A DNA stretch of 5,423 bases from Tagaea sp. (GCA_023653245.1 JAMNXK010000185.1:1-5423), one strand, 5' to 3'. Counted from the first letter of the stretch, positions 1-5,423 are shown. The notes: generated from the letters alone by a model not told the origin. Program-made: numbers and translations.

Positions 1-836
1 CAGGCGATCGCCGCTTGGGTTTCGCCCGAGCTCGCCGGCACGCGCGCGCCGGTGTCTTTGCCGAGCCCCGCGCGCAACGCCGCACAGCTCGCCACGATGG
101 CGAAGCCGGGCCACAGCATCAGGCCCGGATGGTCGAACATGAACAGGCGGTACTCGAACAGCATCGCCCCCCAATCGGGCCGCCCGGCATCCGCGCCGAG
201 GCCCAGAAACGCCAACGCCGCGTAGGCGATCACCACCCGGCCGAGCTTCGCACCCAGATAGGCCAGATGCGTGTCGAGGATCGCGGGCAGCACGTGGCGG
301 AACAGCACGCGCACCCGCCCCGCCCCCAGCGCGCGCGCCGCCAGGACGTAAGGCTCGGCGAGCGCGCGGCGGGCGAGCCCATCGGCGAGCAGCGCGTAAG
401 GACCCCATGCGCCCAGGCCGAGCGCGATACCCGCGGTGACCGCGTCGAAGCCGAACAGCGCCACGATCGCGACCGCGACGATCAGCGACGGCACGACCGA
501 CGCGAACTCGGCCAGGCGCAGCAGGCCGGCGCGCGCGAAGCCCGCCGCACTGGCCGCCGCAAGACCGACCGCGAGGCCGAGCCCCACGCACATCGCCGCG
601 ACGATGCCGAGCGCCAGGAACGTCCGCCCCATCCCCGCCATCACCCGCGACGCGACGTCGCGACCCAGATGGTCCGTGCCCAGCCAATGCGCGAGCGAGG
701 GCGCGGCATGGCGGTTGAACACGTCGATCGCGTCGGGCGCGTGCGGCTGCCAGAGCGCGAACGCCGCCGCGGTCGCGGCCAGGGCCGGCACGAGCCAGAT
801 CTTGCGTTCGATCGCGGCGGGCGCGTGATGGGACAT
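1..836 (-). CDS. ABC transporter permease, DppC/NikC type (partial at C-terminus)
   Basis: Second inner-membrane permease of an Opp/Dpp/Nik-family ABC importer. Translating from ATG at 836 gives 278 residues before the window edge. A first membrane helix lies at about residues 13-29, then the family signature LGTDHLGRDV (52-61) that opens the BPD_transp_1 domain. Further hydrophobic segments follow, then an EAA-type ATPase-contact loop at about 161-187 (EPYVLAARALGAG...HVLPAIL). Near 210-230 come FLGLGA and PDWGAMLFEYR, the usual DppC/NikC end-of-domain motif. The start overlaps the stop of the preceding permease gene (TGATG), so the two are probably translationally coupled. The last visible residues (GKDTGARVPASSGETQAAIA) do not match the usual GDGLRDALDP-like tail. 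The two bases left at the edge read TG, so a TGA stop may follow at once. Family assignment is secure; substrate cannot be told from this subunit. Confidence 0.93.
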   Translation of the reverse strand, partial: MSHHAPAAIERKIWLVPALAATAAAFALWQPHAPDAIDVFNRHAAPSLAHWLGTDHLGRDVASRVMAGMGRTFLALGIVAAMCVGLGLAVGLAAASAAGFARAGLLRLAEFASVVPSLIVAVAIVALFGFDAVTAGIALGLGAWGPYALLADGLARRALAEPYVLAARALGAGRVRVLFRHVLPAILDTHLAYLGAKLGRVVIAYAALAFLGLGADAGRPDWGAMLFEYRLFMFDHPGLMLWPGFAIVASCAALRAGLGKDTGARVPASSGETQAAIA

Positions 837-1753
837 CAGCGCTCCCTCGGGTCGAGCACGCGCCGCGCGGTCGCCGCGACCAACGCGATCGTCAGCATCC
901 AAGCGGCCGCGACCACGATATAGGCCTGCAGCACGAAGTAATCGCGCACGGCGATGCTCTCGACCAGGAACGCGCCGATCCCCGGCAGGCCGAACACGAT
1001 CTCGACCACGGCCGTGCCGCCGACGACCCAGCCCGCCTCGGCGGTCAACGCCGCACTCAGCCCCAGGCGCGCGTAGCGTCCGCCTTGCGCGGCGAGAACG
1101 GTGTCCGGATCGGCGCCTTTGGCCAATGCCGTGCGGTGATAATCCGAGCGGCCGACCTCGGCGAGGCCGGCGCGATAGACTTGCGCGAGCGGCCCCAGCC
1201 CCGTGAACGCGACGATCAAAATCGGCAGCGCGTAGCGCTGGGGTCCCTCGCCCAGGATATCGAGCGCGCGGAACTCGACCGCGAACAGCCAGATCAGCAA
1301 ACAGCCGAGCCAAAAGGCCGGGATCGCTTGCGCGCCCAACGTCGCCGCGTCGAGCAGCCGCGCGGCAAGTCCGTGCGGATGCTTGGCGGCGGCGACCGCC
1401 AAGGGCCCGACGGCGGCGAGCGCCACGGCCAATCCGCCGAAGCCCACGATCAAGCTCACCGGCAAGCGCGCGGCGAACTCGTCGAGGATCGGCGCGCCCG
1501 TGCGGAACGAGCGCCGCCACTCGCCGGTCAGGAAATCTCCGAGCCACGCCAGGTATTGGAGCGGCAAGGCCCGGTCGAGCCCCCATTCGGCGCGCAGCGC
1601 CGCCACCGTTTCGGGATCGGCCGCTTGACCGAAAGCGAGCAGGCTCAGCACCGCCGGATCGGCCGGCATCGCGCGCACCACCGCGAAGGCCGCCACGCTG
1701 GCGAGCCACAGCAGCAGCGCCGCGCGCGCGATCTCGGCGGCGGGAACGCGCAT
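836..1753 (-). CDS. ABC transporter permease, DppB/NikB type
   Basis: First inner-membrane permease of the same importer, 305 aa, the normal length for DppB/NikB. The N-terminal helix is at about residues 8-27. The periplasmic stretch holds the family pattern WGLDRALPLQYLAWLGDFLTG followed by FRTGAPILDEFAARLP. QAIPAFWLG comes before the mid-protein helices. The EAA-like loop starts at residue 202 (RSDYHRTALAKGADPDTVL) and the conserved VVEIVFGLPGIG lies at about 249-260. I chose ATG at 1753 because it overlaps the TGA of the binding-protein gene (TGATG) and gives the normal family N-terminus. The frame is open further upstream, but that stretch is antisense-like arginine-rich sequence inside the binding-protein gene. 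Within the EAA loop, the usual 'RHALRNALLP' segment is replaced by AQGGRYARLGLSAAL, a divergent form. The gene should form a heterodimer with the downstream DppC/NikC-type subunit. Confidence 0.93.
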   Translation of the reverse strand: MRVPAAEIARAALLLWLASVAAFAVVRAMPADPAVLSLLAFGQAADPETVAALRAEWGLDRALPLQYLAWLGDFLTGEWRRSFRTGAPILDEFAARLPVSLIVGFGGLAVALAAVGPLAVAAAKHPHGLAARLLDAATLGAQAIPAFWLGCLLIWLFAVEFRALDILGEGPQRYALPILIVAFTGLGPLAQVYRAGLAEVGRSDYHRTALAKGADPDTVLAAQGGRYARLGLSAALTAEAGWVVGGTAVVEIVFGLPGIGAFLVESIAVRDYFVLQAYIVVAAAWMLTIALVAATARRVLDPRER

Positions 1754-3225
1754 CAGGGCCGCGCGCGGAGATCGGCGCGCACGACGTAGTAGTCCGACGG
1801 GTACGGCACGTAGTCGGACGCGCGCGCCGAAAGGCCTACATGCCAGACCGGCGTCATCAGATAGACGATGGGTGACGCCGCGAAGACATGGCGTTCGATG
1901 TCGCGCAACGCGGCCGCGCGCGGCGCCGCCGCGTCGATCTCGCGCAAACGGTCGAGTGCCGCGTCGAGCGCGGGATCGGCGAAGGACATGAAGTTGGACG
2001 GCCCCGTCGAGCGCAGATATTGCTCGAACGCGAAGGCGCCGTCGCCGCCGGGGGCTGCGTGCATCGCCCACAACGCCGCGTCGAAGCGCTTGGCCTGGAG
2101 CTGGGCCGAGATCGCCTCGCTGGTTTCCACGCGCACGCGGAATCCGAGCCGTTCGAGATTGGCGCGAATGACGGGCGCCAAGGTGACGAGGTCGGGGCGC
2201 TGCGGATAGGTCGTGAGCGTGAACTCGAGCGGCCGTCCGTCCTTGGCGCGCTGGCCGTTCGCCCCCGCCCGCCAGCCCGCTTCGTCGAGCAGGCGCCCGG
2301 CTTCGCGCGGATCGGTCGGCCGGATCGCTTCGCTCGCGAAGGGGAAGACGCGCGGGAACATGCCGCTCGCCGCTTCCCCGCCCTGGACCGCGGCGGTCAG
2401 CGTCGCGCGTTCGATCGCAAGATCGGCCGCGCGGCGCACGCGCGCGTCGTCGAACGGCGCTTTCGCCGTGTTGAGCAGCATCATGTACTGGTAGGCGACC
2501 GGCGTGGATTTGACGGTCAAGCCCGCGCGGCGCCCCAAGCGCGGCAGGGTCTCGGGCGCGAGATTGAACGCGATGTCGATCTCGCCGCTTTCCAGCGCCA
2601 GCGCCAAAGTCTGTGCGTCGCCCACGCGCCGGATCGTCACGAAAGGCCGCGACGCCGCCTCGCGAAAATGCGGATTGGGCTCCAGACGCAACGATTCGCC
2701 GCGGCGGAACTCGACCGCGCGGAACGGGCCGGTCATATGCGCGGCCGTGCCGTCGAAACGATGGATCGCCAGCGGAAACTCGGCGAGCACGCTTTCGATG
2801 GCGGCGACCGGCCGCTCGGGCTTGATGCGCAGTTCGCGCGCGTCCAGCACATCCAACGCGAGCGCGCCGGTCTGCGCGCGCGCGCGCGGATTTTCGCGCG
2901 TCGATCGTTCGAGCGACGCCTTCAGCGCGTCGGCATCGAGCTTCGAGCCGTCCGCGAATTTGAGATCGGGCTTCAGCCGGATCACGAACGCTTCGCCGTC
3001 GCGGCGCACGCTTTCGGCCAGATGCGGCACGACGCGGCCTTGGCGATCGACCGTGAACAAGGTCTCGGCCACGCCATGGGATTGCAGCGCCCAGGCGGCC
3101 ACGCCTTGAACGGGATCGAGGGACTCGGTCAGGAAGCTCTGGCCGACGACCAGCGGGCGCGTTTGCGCGCTGGCGGTGAATGGCGCAAGCGCGACCAACG
3201 CGGTGGCGATCCAGCGAAAGACCAT
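1753..3225 (-). CDS. periplasmic solute-binding protein, SBP_bac_5 family (Opp/Dpp/Nik type)
   Basis: Periplasmic receptor that hands its ligand to the two permeases encoded just downstream. The 490 residues open with a Sec signal peptide (MVFRWIATALVALAPFTASA, likely cut after Ala20). There is no lipobox Cys, and I saw no Cys in the protein. SBP_bac_5 landmarks in order are DPVQG (37-41), VVPHLAES (65-72), KFADG (89-93), GPF (166-168), the NPHF loop (184-187) and LNTAKAPFDD (251-260). The LNTAKAP stretch is the same as in E. coli NikA as I remember it, but it also occurs more widely in the family, so it hints at rather than proves a metal ligand. ATG at 3225 is fixed by a strong Shine-Dalgarno and the signal peptide. 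A candidate promoter and Zur-like palindrome lie directly upstream. Alternatives for the ligand are a metal-chelate, nickel, cobalt, a corrinoid or simply a peptide. Confidence 0.93.
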   Translation of the reverse strand: MVFRWIATALVALAPFTASAQTRPLVVGQSFLTESLDPVQGVAAWALQSHGVAETLFTVDRQGRVVPHLAESVRRDGEAFVIRLKPDLKFADGSKLDADALKASLERSTRENPRARAQTGALALDVLDARELRIKPERPVAAIESVLAEFPLAIHRFDGTAAHMTGPFRAVEFRRGESLRLEPNPHFREAASRPFVTIRRVGDAQTLALALESGEIDIAFNLAPETLPRLGRRAGLTVKSTPVAYQYMMLLNTAKAPFDDARVRRAADLAIERATLTAAVQGGEAASGMFPRVFPFASEAIRPTDPREAGRLLDEAGWRAGANGQRAKDGRPLEFTLTTYPQRPDLVTLAPVIRANLERLGFRVRVETSEAISAQLQAKRFDAALWAMHAAPGGDGAFAFEQYLRSTGPSNFMSFADPALDAALDRLREIDAAAPRAAALRDIERHVFAASPIVYLMTPVWHVGLSARASDYVPYPSDYYVVRADLRARP

Positions 3226-3231
3226 AGCGAA

Positions 3232-3240
3232 CTCCCCCTC
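3232..3240 (-). promoter_or_regulatory. strong ribosome binding site of the solute-binding protein gene
   Basis: The minus strand reads GAGGGGGAG, six bases before the ATG at 3225. It is the best Shine-Dalgarno in the window and settles this start. The gene upstream (DUF1636) has only a weak GAAAG, so the binding protein is probably translated at a higher rate, as is usual for periplasmic receptors. Confidence 0.8.
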
Positions 3241-3252
3241 GGAAATCGTTTT

Positions 3253-3265
3253 GTTATACTATAAC
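3253..3265. promoter_or_regulatory. candidate Zur-type operator (GTTATACTATAAC)
   Basis: This is a perfect inverted repeat, GTTATA-C-TATAAC, lying over the last codons and stop of the DUF1636 gene and 28 bases before the binding-protein start. It matches every specified base of the core GTTATAnTATAAC of the Zur operator known from enterobacteria; similar sites are known for alphaproteobacterial Zur proteins. The outer arms of the enterobacterial consensus (GAAAT/ATTTC) are not conserved here, although the flanks are AT-rich (TTTT on one side, GTTTTT on the other). The site covers a promoter -10, the expected place for a repressor. Zur binding is inference; another Fur-family regulator is the main alternative. 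Confidence 0.6.
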
Positions 3266-3673
3266 GTTTTTGCGGTCCAGCACCAACTCCCCCGCCCAGC
3301 CGGGTGGCGCGATGCGCGCGAGAATGCCGTTGCGCAAAGGCTCGGGTCGCTCGGCGCGCGGCAAAAATCCGTCCGACCGGTCGCGATAGGCGAGAAACCC
3401 ATCGATCACGTCGCCAACATGCTTCTCGGGATCGAGATCGCCGAACAGGAAGGTAAACCGCTCGGCCCCGCCCGCGAACGCGACGGTGCAAGCGCGTTTG
3501 CACTGGCTTTGGCAGTAGATGTCGCGGCGCGCCACGCCGACGAGACCGCGCCGGGCGATTTCGGCGTCGACCGCTTGGGCGAGTTTGCGCCCCGGACGGT
3601 CTTCGAGCGCGCCTTCCCAGCCTTGCGGACGGCAGCGATTGCAGATGTCGAGAGTCGGCGTGGGAATGCTCAC
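3254..3673 (-). CDS. DUF1636 family Cys-rich putative metal-binding protein
   Basis: Small cytoplasmic protein of 139 aa from GTG at 3673, with no signal peptide or membrane segment. It has a CNRC pair at residues 11-14 and a second cluster, CQSQCKRAC, at 54-62 (Cys54, Cys58, Cys62). FTFLFGDLDPEKHVGDVIDGF follows in the form characteristic of DUF1636 (predicted metal-binding proteins). From memory, members often sit beside cobalamin genes such as cobW and cobN; the biochemical role is not established. Five well-placed Cys suggest a metal or Fe-S site. The frame is open back to a GTG at 3745, but the shorter start puts the first CxxC at the family's usual distance from the N-terminus and leaves room for a leader after the riboswitch. 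The gene is first under the riboswitch and ends 28 bases before the binding-protein gene. It may be a cobalt-handling accessory factor (inference). Confidence 0.82.
   Translation of the reverse strand: MSIPTPTLDICNRCRPQGWEGALEDRPGRKLAQAVDAEIARRGLVGVARRDIYCQSQCKRACTVAFAGGAERFTFLFGDLDPEKHVGDVIDGFLAYRDRSDGFLPRAERPEPLRNGILARIAPPGWAGELVLDRKNVIV
3258..3286 (-). promoter_or_regulatory. candidate internal promoter for the transporter genes
   Basis: On the minus strand TTGGTG (3281-3286) and TATAGT (3258-3263) are separated by exactly 17 bases. TATAGT differs from TATAAT at one position; the -35 keeps only the TTG. Transcription would begin near 3251, leaving a leader of about 25 bases that contains the strong ribosome binding site. 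The palindrome at 3253-3265 covers the -10. The promoter lies inside the 3' end of the DUF1636 gene, so it would express the transporter genes without the riboswitch-led part. Confidence 0.5.
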
Positions 3674-3733
3674 GGGCGGAACGCTTTCGATCGGTGCGTC
3701 ACTCGCGACAGACGCCCCGGGACACCCCGCCCG
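3673..3733 (-). promoter_or_regulatory. candidate expression platform: start-codon sequestering helix
   Basis: Between the riboswitch and the DUF1636 start the minus strand has CGGGCGGGGTGT (3722-3733), which can pair with GCGTTCCGCCCG (3673-3684). Seven consecutive Watson-Crick pairs are followed by G.U, G.U, U.G, G-C and U.G. The 3' strand covers the bases just before the GTG start and its first G. A small hairpin, GCGTC/GACGC (3696-3715), sits inside the loop. I saw no GC hairpin followed by a U-run, so control is more likely at translation initiation than by an intrinsic terminator. The pairing was found by eye, not by folding. Confidence 0.45.
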
Positions 3734-3756
3734 ATGCGGCCGCACGTGACCGACTG

Positions 3757-3912
3757 CGATGGCAGGTCTCCTGGCTCGCGGGTCGTTGCCGTTCCGTCGC
3801 CTTCCCGGGGTTCCGGCCCAGTGGCATCGTGACGAAACGGCTCGCCGCGCACAGTTGCGGGGGCAGCCGCGGTTTTACCGCGTTCCCTTTGAATCCCTGG
3901 CGGGAACCATCG
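3757..3912 (-). promoter_or_regulatory. cobalamin (B12) riboswitch aptamer
   Basis: The conserved blocks of the adenosylcobalamin aptamer appear in order on the minus strand. They are AAAGGGAACG (3881-3890), the hairpin GCGGTAAAACCGC (3869-3881), GCTGCCCCCGCAACTGT (3851-3867), ATGCCACTGGG (3817-3827), CCCCGGGAAGGCG (3798-3810) and the B12 box AGCCAGGAGACCTGCCATCG (3757-3776). CGATGG at 3907-3912 pairs with CCATCG at 3757-3762 to close the P1 stem, which sets the limits given. The blocks are textbook and intact, so the element is very probably functional and switches off downstream expression when B12 is plentiful. The gene directly below is DUF1636, then the ABC importer. The same bases are open as a plus-strand frame upstream of the Nudix gene; that reading is not real. 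Confidence 0.96.
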
Positions 3913-3917
3913 GGGGC

Positions 3918-3947
3918 AAACTGGTCCCGCCGGGCGCCCCTTGTCAA
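3918..3947 (-). promoter_or_regulatory. candidate promoter of the riboswitch-led operon
   Basis: The minus strand has a perfect TTGACA (3942-3947). A weak -10, CAGTTT (3918-3923), lies 18 bases further on. The predicted start, about 3911, falls at the first base of the riboswitch P1 stem (3912), an independent argument for this promoter. The -10 is poor, which is common in alphaproteobacteria. The site is 25-30 bases before the start of the divergent Nudix gene. Confidence 0.5.
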
Positions 3948-3977
3948 GACGCCTGGCGGCGGGCTACCGGATTGCGC

Positions 3978-4397
3978 GTGACCCCGGAAATCTTCCCCCG
4001 CCCCGCCGCCCTGGCGATCGTCCCGCGCGCCGGCAAAGTTCTGCTGGTGCGCCGGGCCAATCCGCCCGACCCGGGGCGCTGGGGCTTTCCTGGCGGCAAG
4101 ATCGAATGGGGCGAGACGGTCGCCCAAGCCGCGATCCGCGAACTCGCCGAGGAAACCGGGGTGCGCGCCGAAGCGCTCCAAGCACTCGACGTGCTCGACA
4201 CGATCGTGCACGGGCCGGATGGCGCGCTCGAGTTCCACTATGTTTTGGTGGCCTATCTGTGCCGCTATCTCGACGGCGAGCCGATCGCGAACGACGACGT
4301 GCACGAGGCCGGCTGGTTCGACCTCGCGCGGATCGAGACCGGACCGGAACCTTTCCTGCCGCGCGTGGCCGAACTCGCAAGGCGGGCATTGGCTTGA
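3978..4397 (+). CDS. Nudix hydrolase (ADP-ribose pyrophosphatase / MutT-like)
   Basis: Soluble cytoplasmic hydrolase of a nucleoside diphosphate linked to another moiety, about 139 aa, a full single Nudix domain. The Nudix box is intact: Gly40, five residues, Glu46, seven residues, then RELAEETGV (54-62), giving the metal-binding glutamates. It is preceded by VLLVRRANPPDPGRWGFPGG, the strand-loop typical of COG1051-like enzymes, and followed by a core strand, FHYVLVAYL. The substrate cannot be read from sequence; ADP-ribose or oxidised nucleotides are common in this group. The start is uncertain: GTG at 3978 (with a weak GGA six bases upstream) or TTG at 3972. The frame is open back to 3759, but that part overlaps the riboswitch and its promoter on the other strand and looks non-coding. 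The gene diverges from the riboswitch operon; a functional link is not shown. Confidence 0.9.
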   Translation: MTPEIFPRPAALAIVPRAGKVLLVRRANPPDPGRWGFPGGKIEWGETVAQAAIRELAEETGVRAEALQALDVLDTIVHGPDGALEFHYVLVAYLCRYLDGEPIANDDVHEAGWFDLARIETGPEPFLPRVAELARRALA

Positions 4398-4430
4398 GTA
4401 CGGTACGGCTTCGGTGATACATTGAAGCCC

Positions 4431-4763
4431 ATGGATATCGCCTCGAATCTCAACGCGGGCGGATTGCTGCGCAATCCGTATCTGCAGCAGCAGATCGCGG
4501 CCAACAACCAAGTGCAGGCCGGCGCCAGCCAAGCGCAGCAATTGGTCGCCGCGGCGGCGCAGCGCACGGTCAATGTCGTCCAACAGACGCAGACCTTCCA
4601 AGCGCCGCAAGCCGCCGGTCAATCCGAGTCGAGCCGCGAGAGCAAATCCAGCACCGGCACCGGTCAAGCGACCGACACGACGGCCAATACGCTCAACGCC
4701 GTCGCCAGCCGCTCGGCCGCCGGCCGCCAAGGCCGCGGCTTCCAGCTCGACGTTTCCGTCTAA
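4431..4763 (+). CDS. small Gln/Ala/Ser-rich hypothetical protein
   Basis: Protein of 110 aa that I do not recognise with confidence. The N-terminus [24 protein letters not shown] is followed by a Gln/Ala-rich, helix-prone stretch to about residue 60. A Ser/Thr/Gly/Gln-rich middle, probably disordered, comes next, and it ends in [11 protein letters not shown]. It has no signal peptide, membrane segment, Cys or Trp. The MDIA opening and the short terminal xxDVSV strand recall small YjfB-like or flagellum-associated proteins of Alphaproteobacteria, but that is only a resemblance. ATG at 4431 is preferred; a TTG at 4422 in the same frame, behind GGTGA, is possible. It begins 33 bases after the Nudix stop, so it may be in that operon. 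Its stop overlaps that of the convergent chemotaxis gene. Codon use looks like the neighbours', which supports real coding. Confidence 0.65.
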   Translation: MDIASNLNAGGLLRNPYLQQQIAANNQVQAGASQAQQLVAAAAQRTVNVVQQTQTFQAPQAAGQSESSRESKSSTGTGQATDTTANTLNAVASRSAAGRQGRGFQLDVSV

Positions 4764-5423
4764 GCGGCGCGCACGCGCGTCAGGAACCGCGCGACCTCGT
4801 CGCGCAAGCGATCGGACTGCGCGCCGAGCGCCGTGCTGGCTTCCGATACGCGGCCGACGGCCGAGCCCGTGGCGCCCGCCGCGCGATCCACCTCTTCGAT
4901 CGTCGAGGCGACGGCCTGGCTGCCGCGCGCGGCTTGCTGCACGTTGCGCGCGATCTCGCCGGTCGCCGCCCCTTGCTCCTCGACGGCGCTTGCGATGGCG
5001 CTCGACGATTCGTGGATACGCCGGATCGTCTCGCCGATCCCCTTGATGTCGCCGACGGCCTTTTGGGTCGCGACCTGGATGTCGCCGATCTGGCGCGAGA
5101 TGTCCTCGGTCGCGCGCGCGGTCTGCGTGGCGAGGTTCTTCACCTCCGAGGCGACGACCGCGAAACCCTTGCCCGCTTCGCCGGCGCGCGCGGCTTCGAT
5201 CGTGGCGTTCAGCGCGAGCAGGTTGGTCTGGCCCGCGATGTCGGAGATGAGCTTGACCACGTCGCCGATCTTGGCCGCGGCTTCGGCCAAAGTGGCGACG
5301 GTCGCGTTGGTGCTTTCGGCCTGCGACACGGCCGAGCCGGCGGCGGCGGCGCTGTCGGCGACTTGGCGGGCGATCTCGCGCACCGAGCTCGACAGTTGTT
5401 CGGTCGCCGCGGCGACGGTCTGG
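4760..5423 (-). CDS. methyl-accepting chemotaxis protein, C-terminal signalling domain (partial)
   Basis: Chemoreceptor whose N-terminal sensor part lies beyond the right edge; 220 C-terminal residues are visible. The cytoplasmic hairpin is plain: N-helix [20 protein letters not shown], tip [20 protein letters not shown] and return helix [17 protein letters not shown]. The tip is the conserved contact surface for CheA and CheW. Two stretches fit the methylation pattern of small residues around an E/Q pair: [10 protein letters not shown] near the edge and [10 protein letters not shown] in the return helix. The protein ends in [11 protein letters not shown], with no CheR/CheB-binding pentapeptide (NWETF-like). 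A GTG inside the hairpin helix at 5383 could be taken for a start, but the frame runs on as coiled-coil sequence ([13 protein letters not shown]), so the gene is cut by the window. Ligand and membrane topology cannot be judged. The TAG stop overlaps the TAA of the convergent small gene. Confidence 0.96.
   Translation of the reverse strand, partial: QTVAAATEQLSSSVREIARQVADSAAAAGSAVSQAESTNATVATLAEAAAKIGDVVKLISDIAGQTNLLALNATIEAARAGEAGKGFAVVASEVKNLATQTARATEDISRQIGDIQVATQKAVGDIKGIGETIRRIHESSSAIASAVEEQGAATGEIARNVQQAARGSQAVASTIEEVDRAAGATGSAVGRVSEASTALGAQSDRLRDEVARFLTRVRAA

Noticed and set aside
15..923. Plus-strand open frame opposite the first permease gene.
   Set aside because: It has Arg/His/Gln-rich composition with no motif, whereas the minus strand carries clear permease signatures.
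1754..2071. Upstream extension of the DppB/NikB-type permease frame to 2071.
   Set aside because: It is arginine-rich out-of-frame sequence inside the binding-protein gene. The ATG at 1753 forms a TGATG junction and gives the normal family N-terminus.
2875..2895. GCGCGCGC run as a repeat element.
   Set aside because: It is coding sequence for Arg/Ala residues (residues about 112-118 of the binding protein) and is expected at this GC content.
1888..3264. Long plus-strand open frame opposite the binding-protein gene.
   Set aside because: It is an Arg/Glu/Gln-rich antisense shadow produced by high GC; the minus-strand reading has a signal peptide and family motifs.
3696..3733. Intrinsic terminator downstream of the riboswitch.
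   Set aside because: GC-rich hairpins are possible, but no run of U follows on the minus strand.
3674..3745. Longer DUF1636 start at GTG 3745.
   Set aside because: It has no Shine-Dalgarno, sits only 12 bases after the B12 box and adds a Pro/Ala-rich stretch unlike family N-termini. It is not excluded.
3759..3977. N-terminal extension of the Nudix protein.
   Set aside because: It lies on the complement of the riboswitch and its promoter, and has no similarity to Nudix N-termini.
3699..4730. Long minus-strand open frame across the riboswitch, Nudix and small-protein region.
   Set aside because: It runs antisense to the intact Nudix box and through the riboswitch, and is low-complexity Arg/Gly-rich.

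Overview
The window is GC-rich (roughly two thirds G+C by eye), tightly packed and typical of an alphaproteobacterium, probably Rhodospirillales-like. The grounds are codon use with almost invariable G/C third positions, an MCP signalling domain of the kind common in Azospirillum/Magnetospirillum relatives, and a B12-riboswitch-led DUF1636 gene. No species can be named from the sequence alone.

Left two thirds (1-3912, minus strand): a cobalamin-riboswitch-led transport operon. Reading along the minus strand, a TTGACA-type promoter (about 3918-3947) leads into a full-length cobalamin riboswitch (3757-3912). Next come a leader whose predicted helix buries the start codon (3673-3733), a DUF1636 Cys-rich putative metal-binding protein (3254-3673), a periplasmic SBP_bac_5 (Opp/Dpp/Nik-type) solute-binding protein (1753-3225), a DppB/NikB-type permease (836-1753) and a DppC/NikC-type permease (1-836, running off the left edge). 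The binding-protein/permease and permease/permease junctions are TGATG stop/start overlaps, a sign of translational coupling. The ATPase genes that such a transporter needs are not in view and should lie beyond base 1.

Between the DUF1636 gene and the binding-protein gene lies a short AT-rich island. It holds a perfect 13-base inverted repeat, GTTATACTATAAC, identical to the core of the Zur (zinc uptake regulator) operator. It overlaps the -10 of a good internal promoter candidate (TTGGTG-17-TATAGT). The sequence therefore suggests two inputs: B12 status over the whole transcript through the riboswitch, and zinc status over the transporter genes alone through a Zur-like site. A Nik/Opp-type importer under both signals would most simply carry a transition metal (cobalt, nickel, zinc) or a metal chelate. 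This two-signal arrangement is the most interesting thing here.

Right third (3913-5423): a Nudix hydrolase gene (plus strand, about 3978-4397) diverges from the riboswitch promoter. It is followed after 33 bases by a small Gln/Ala/Ser-rich protein of unknown function (4431-4763). That gene converges on, and overlaps by four bases, the 3' end of a methyl-accepting chemotaxis protein gene (minus strand, 4760-5423, running off the right edge). I saw no tRNA, rRNA, CRISPR array, insertion sequence or clear intrinsic terminator.
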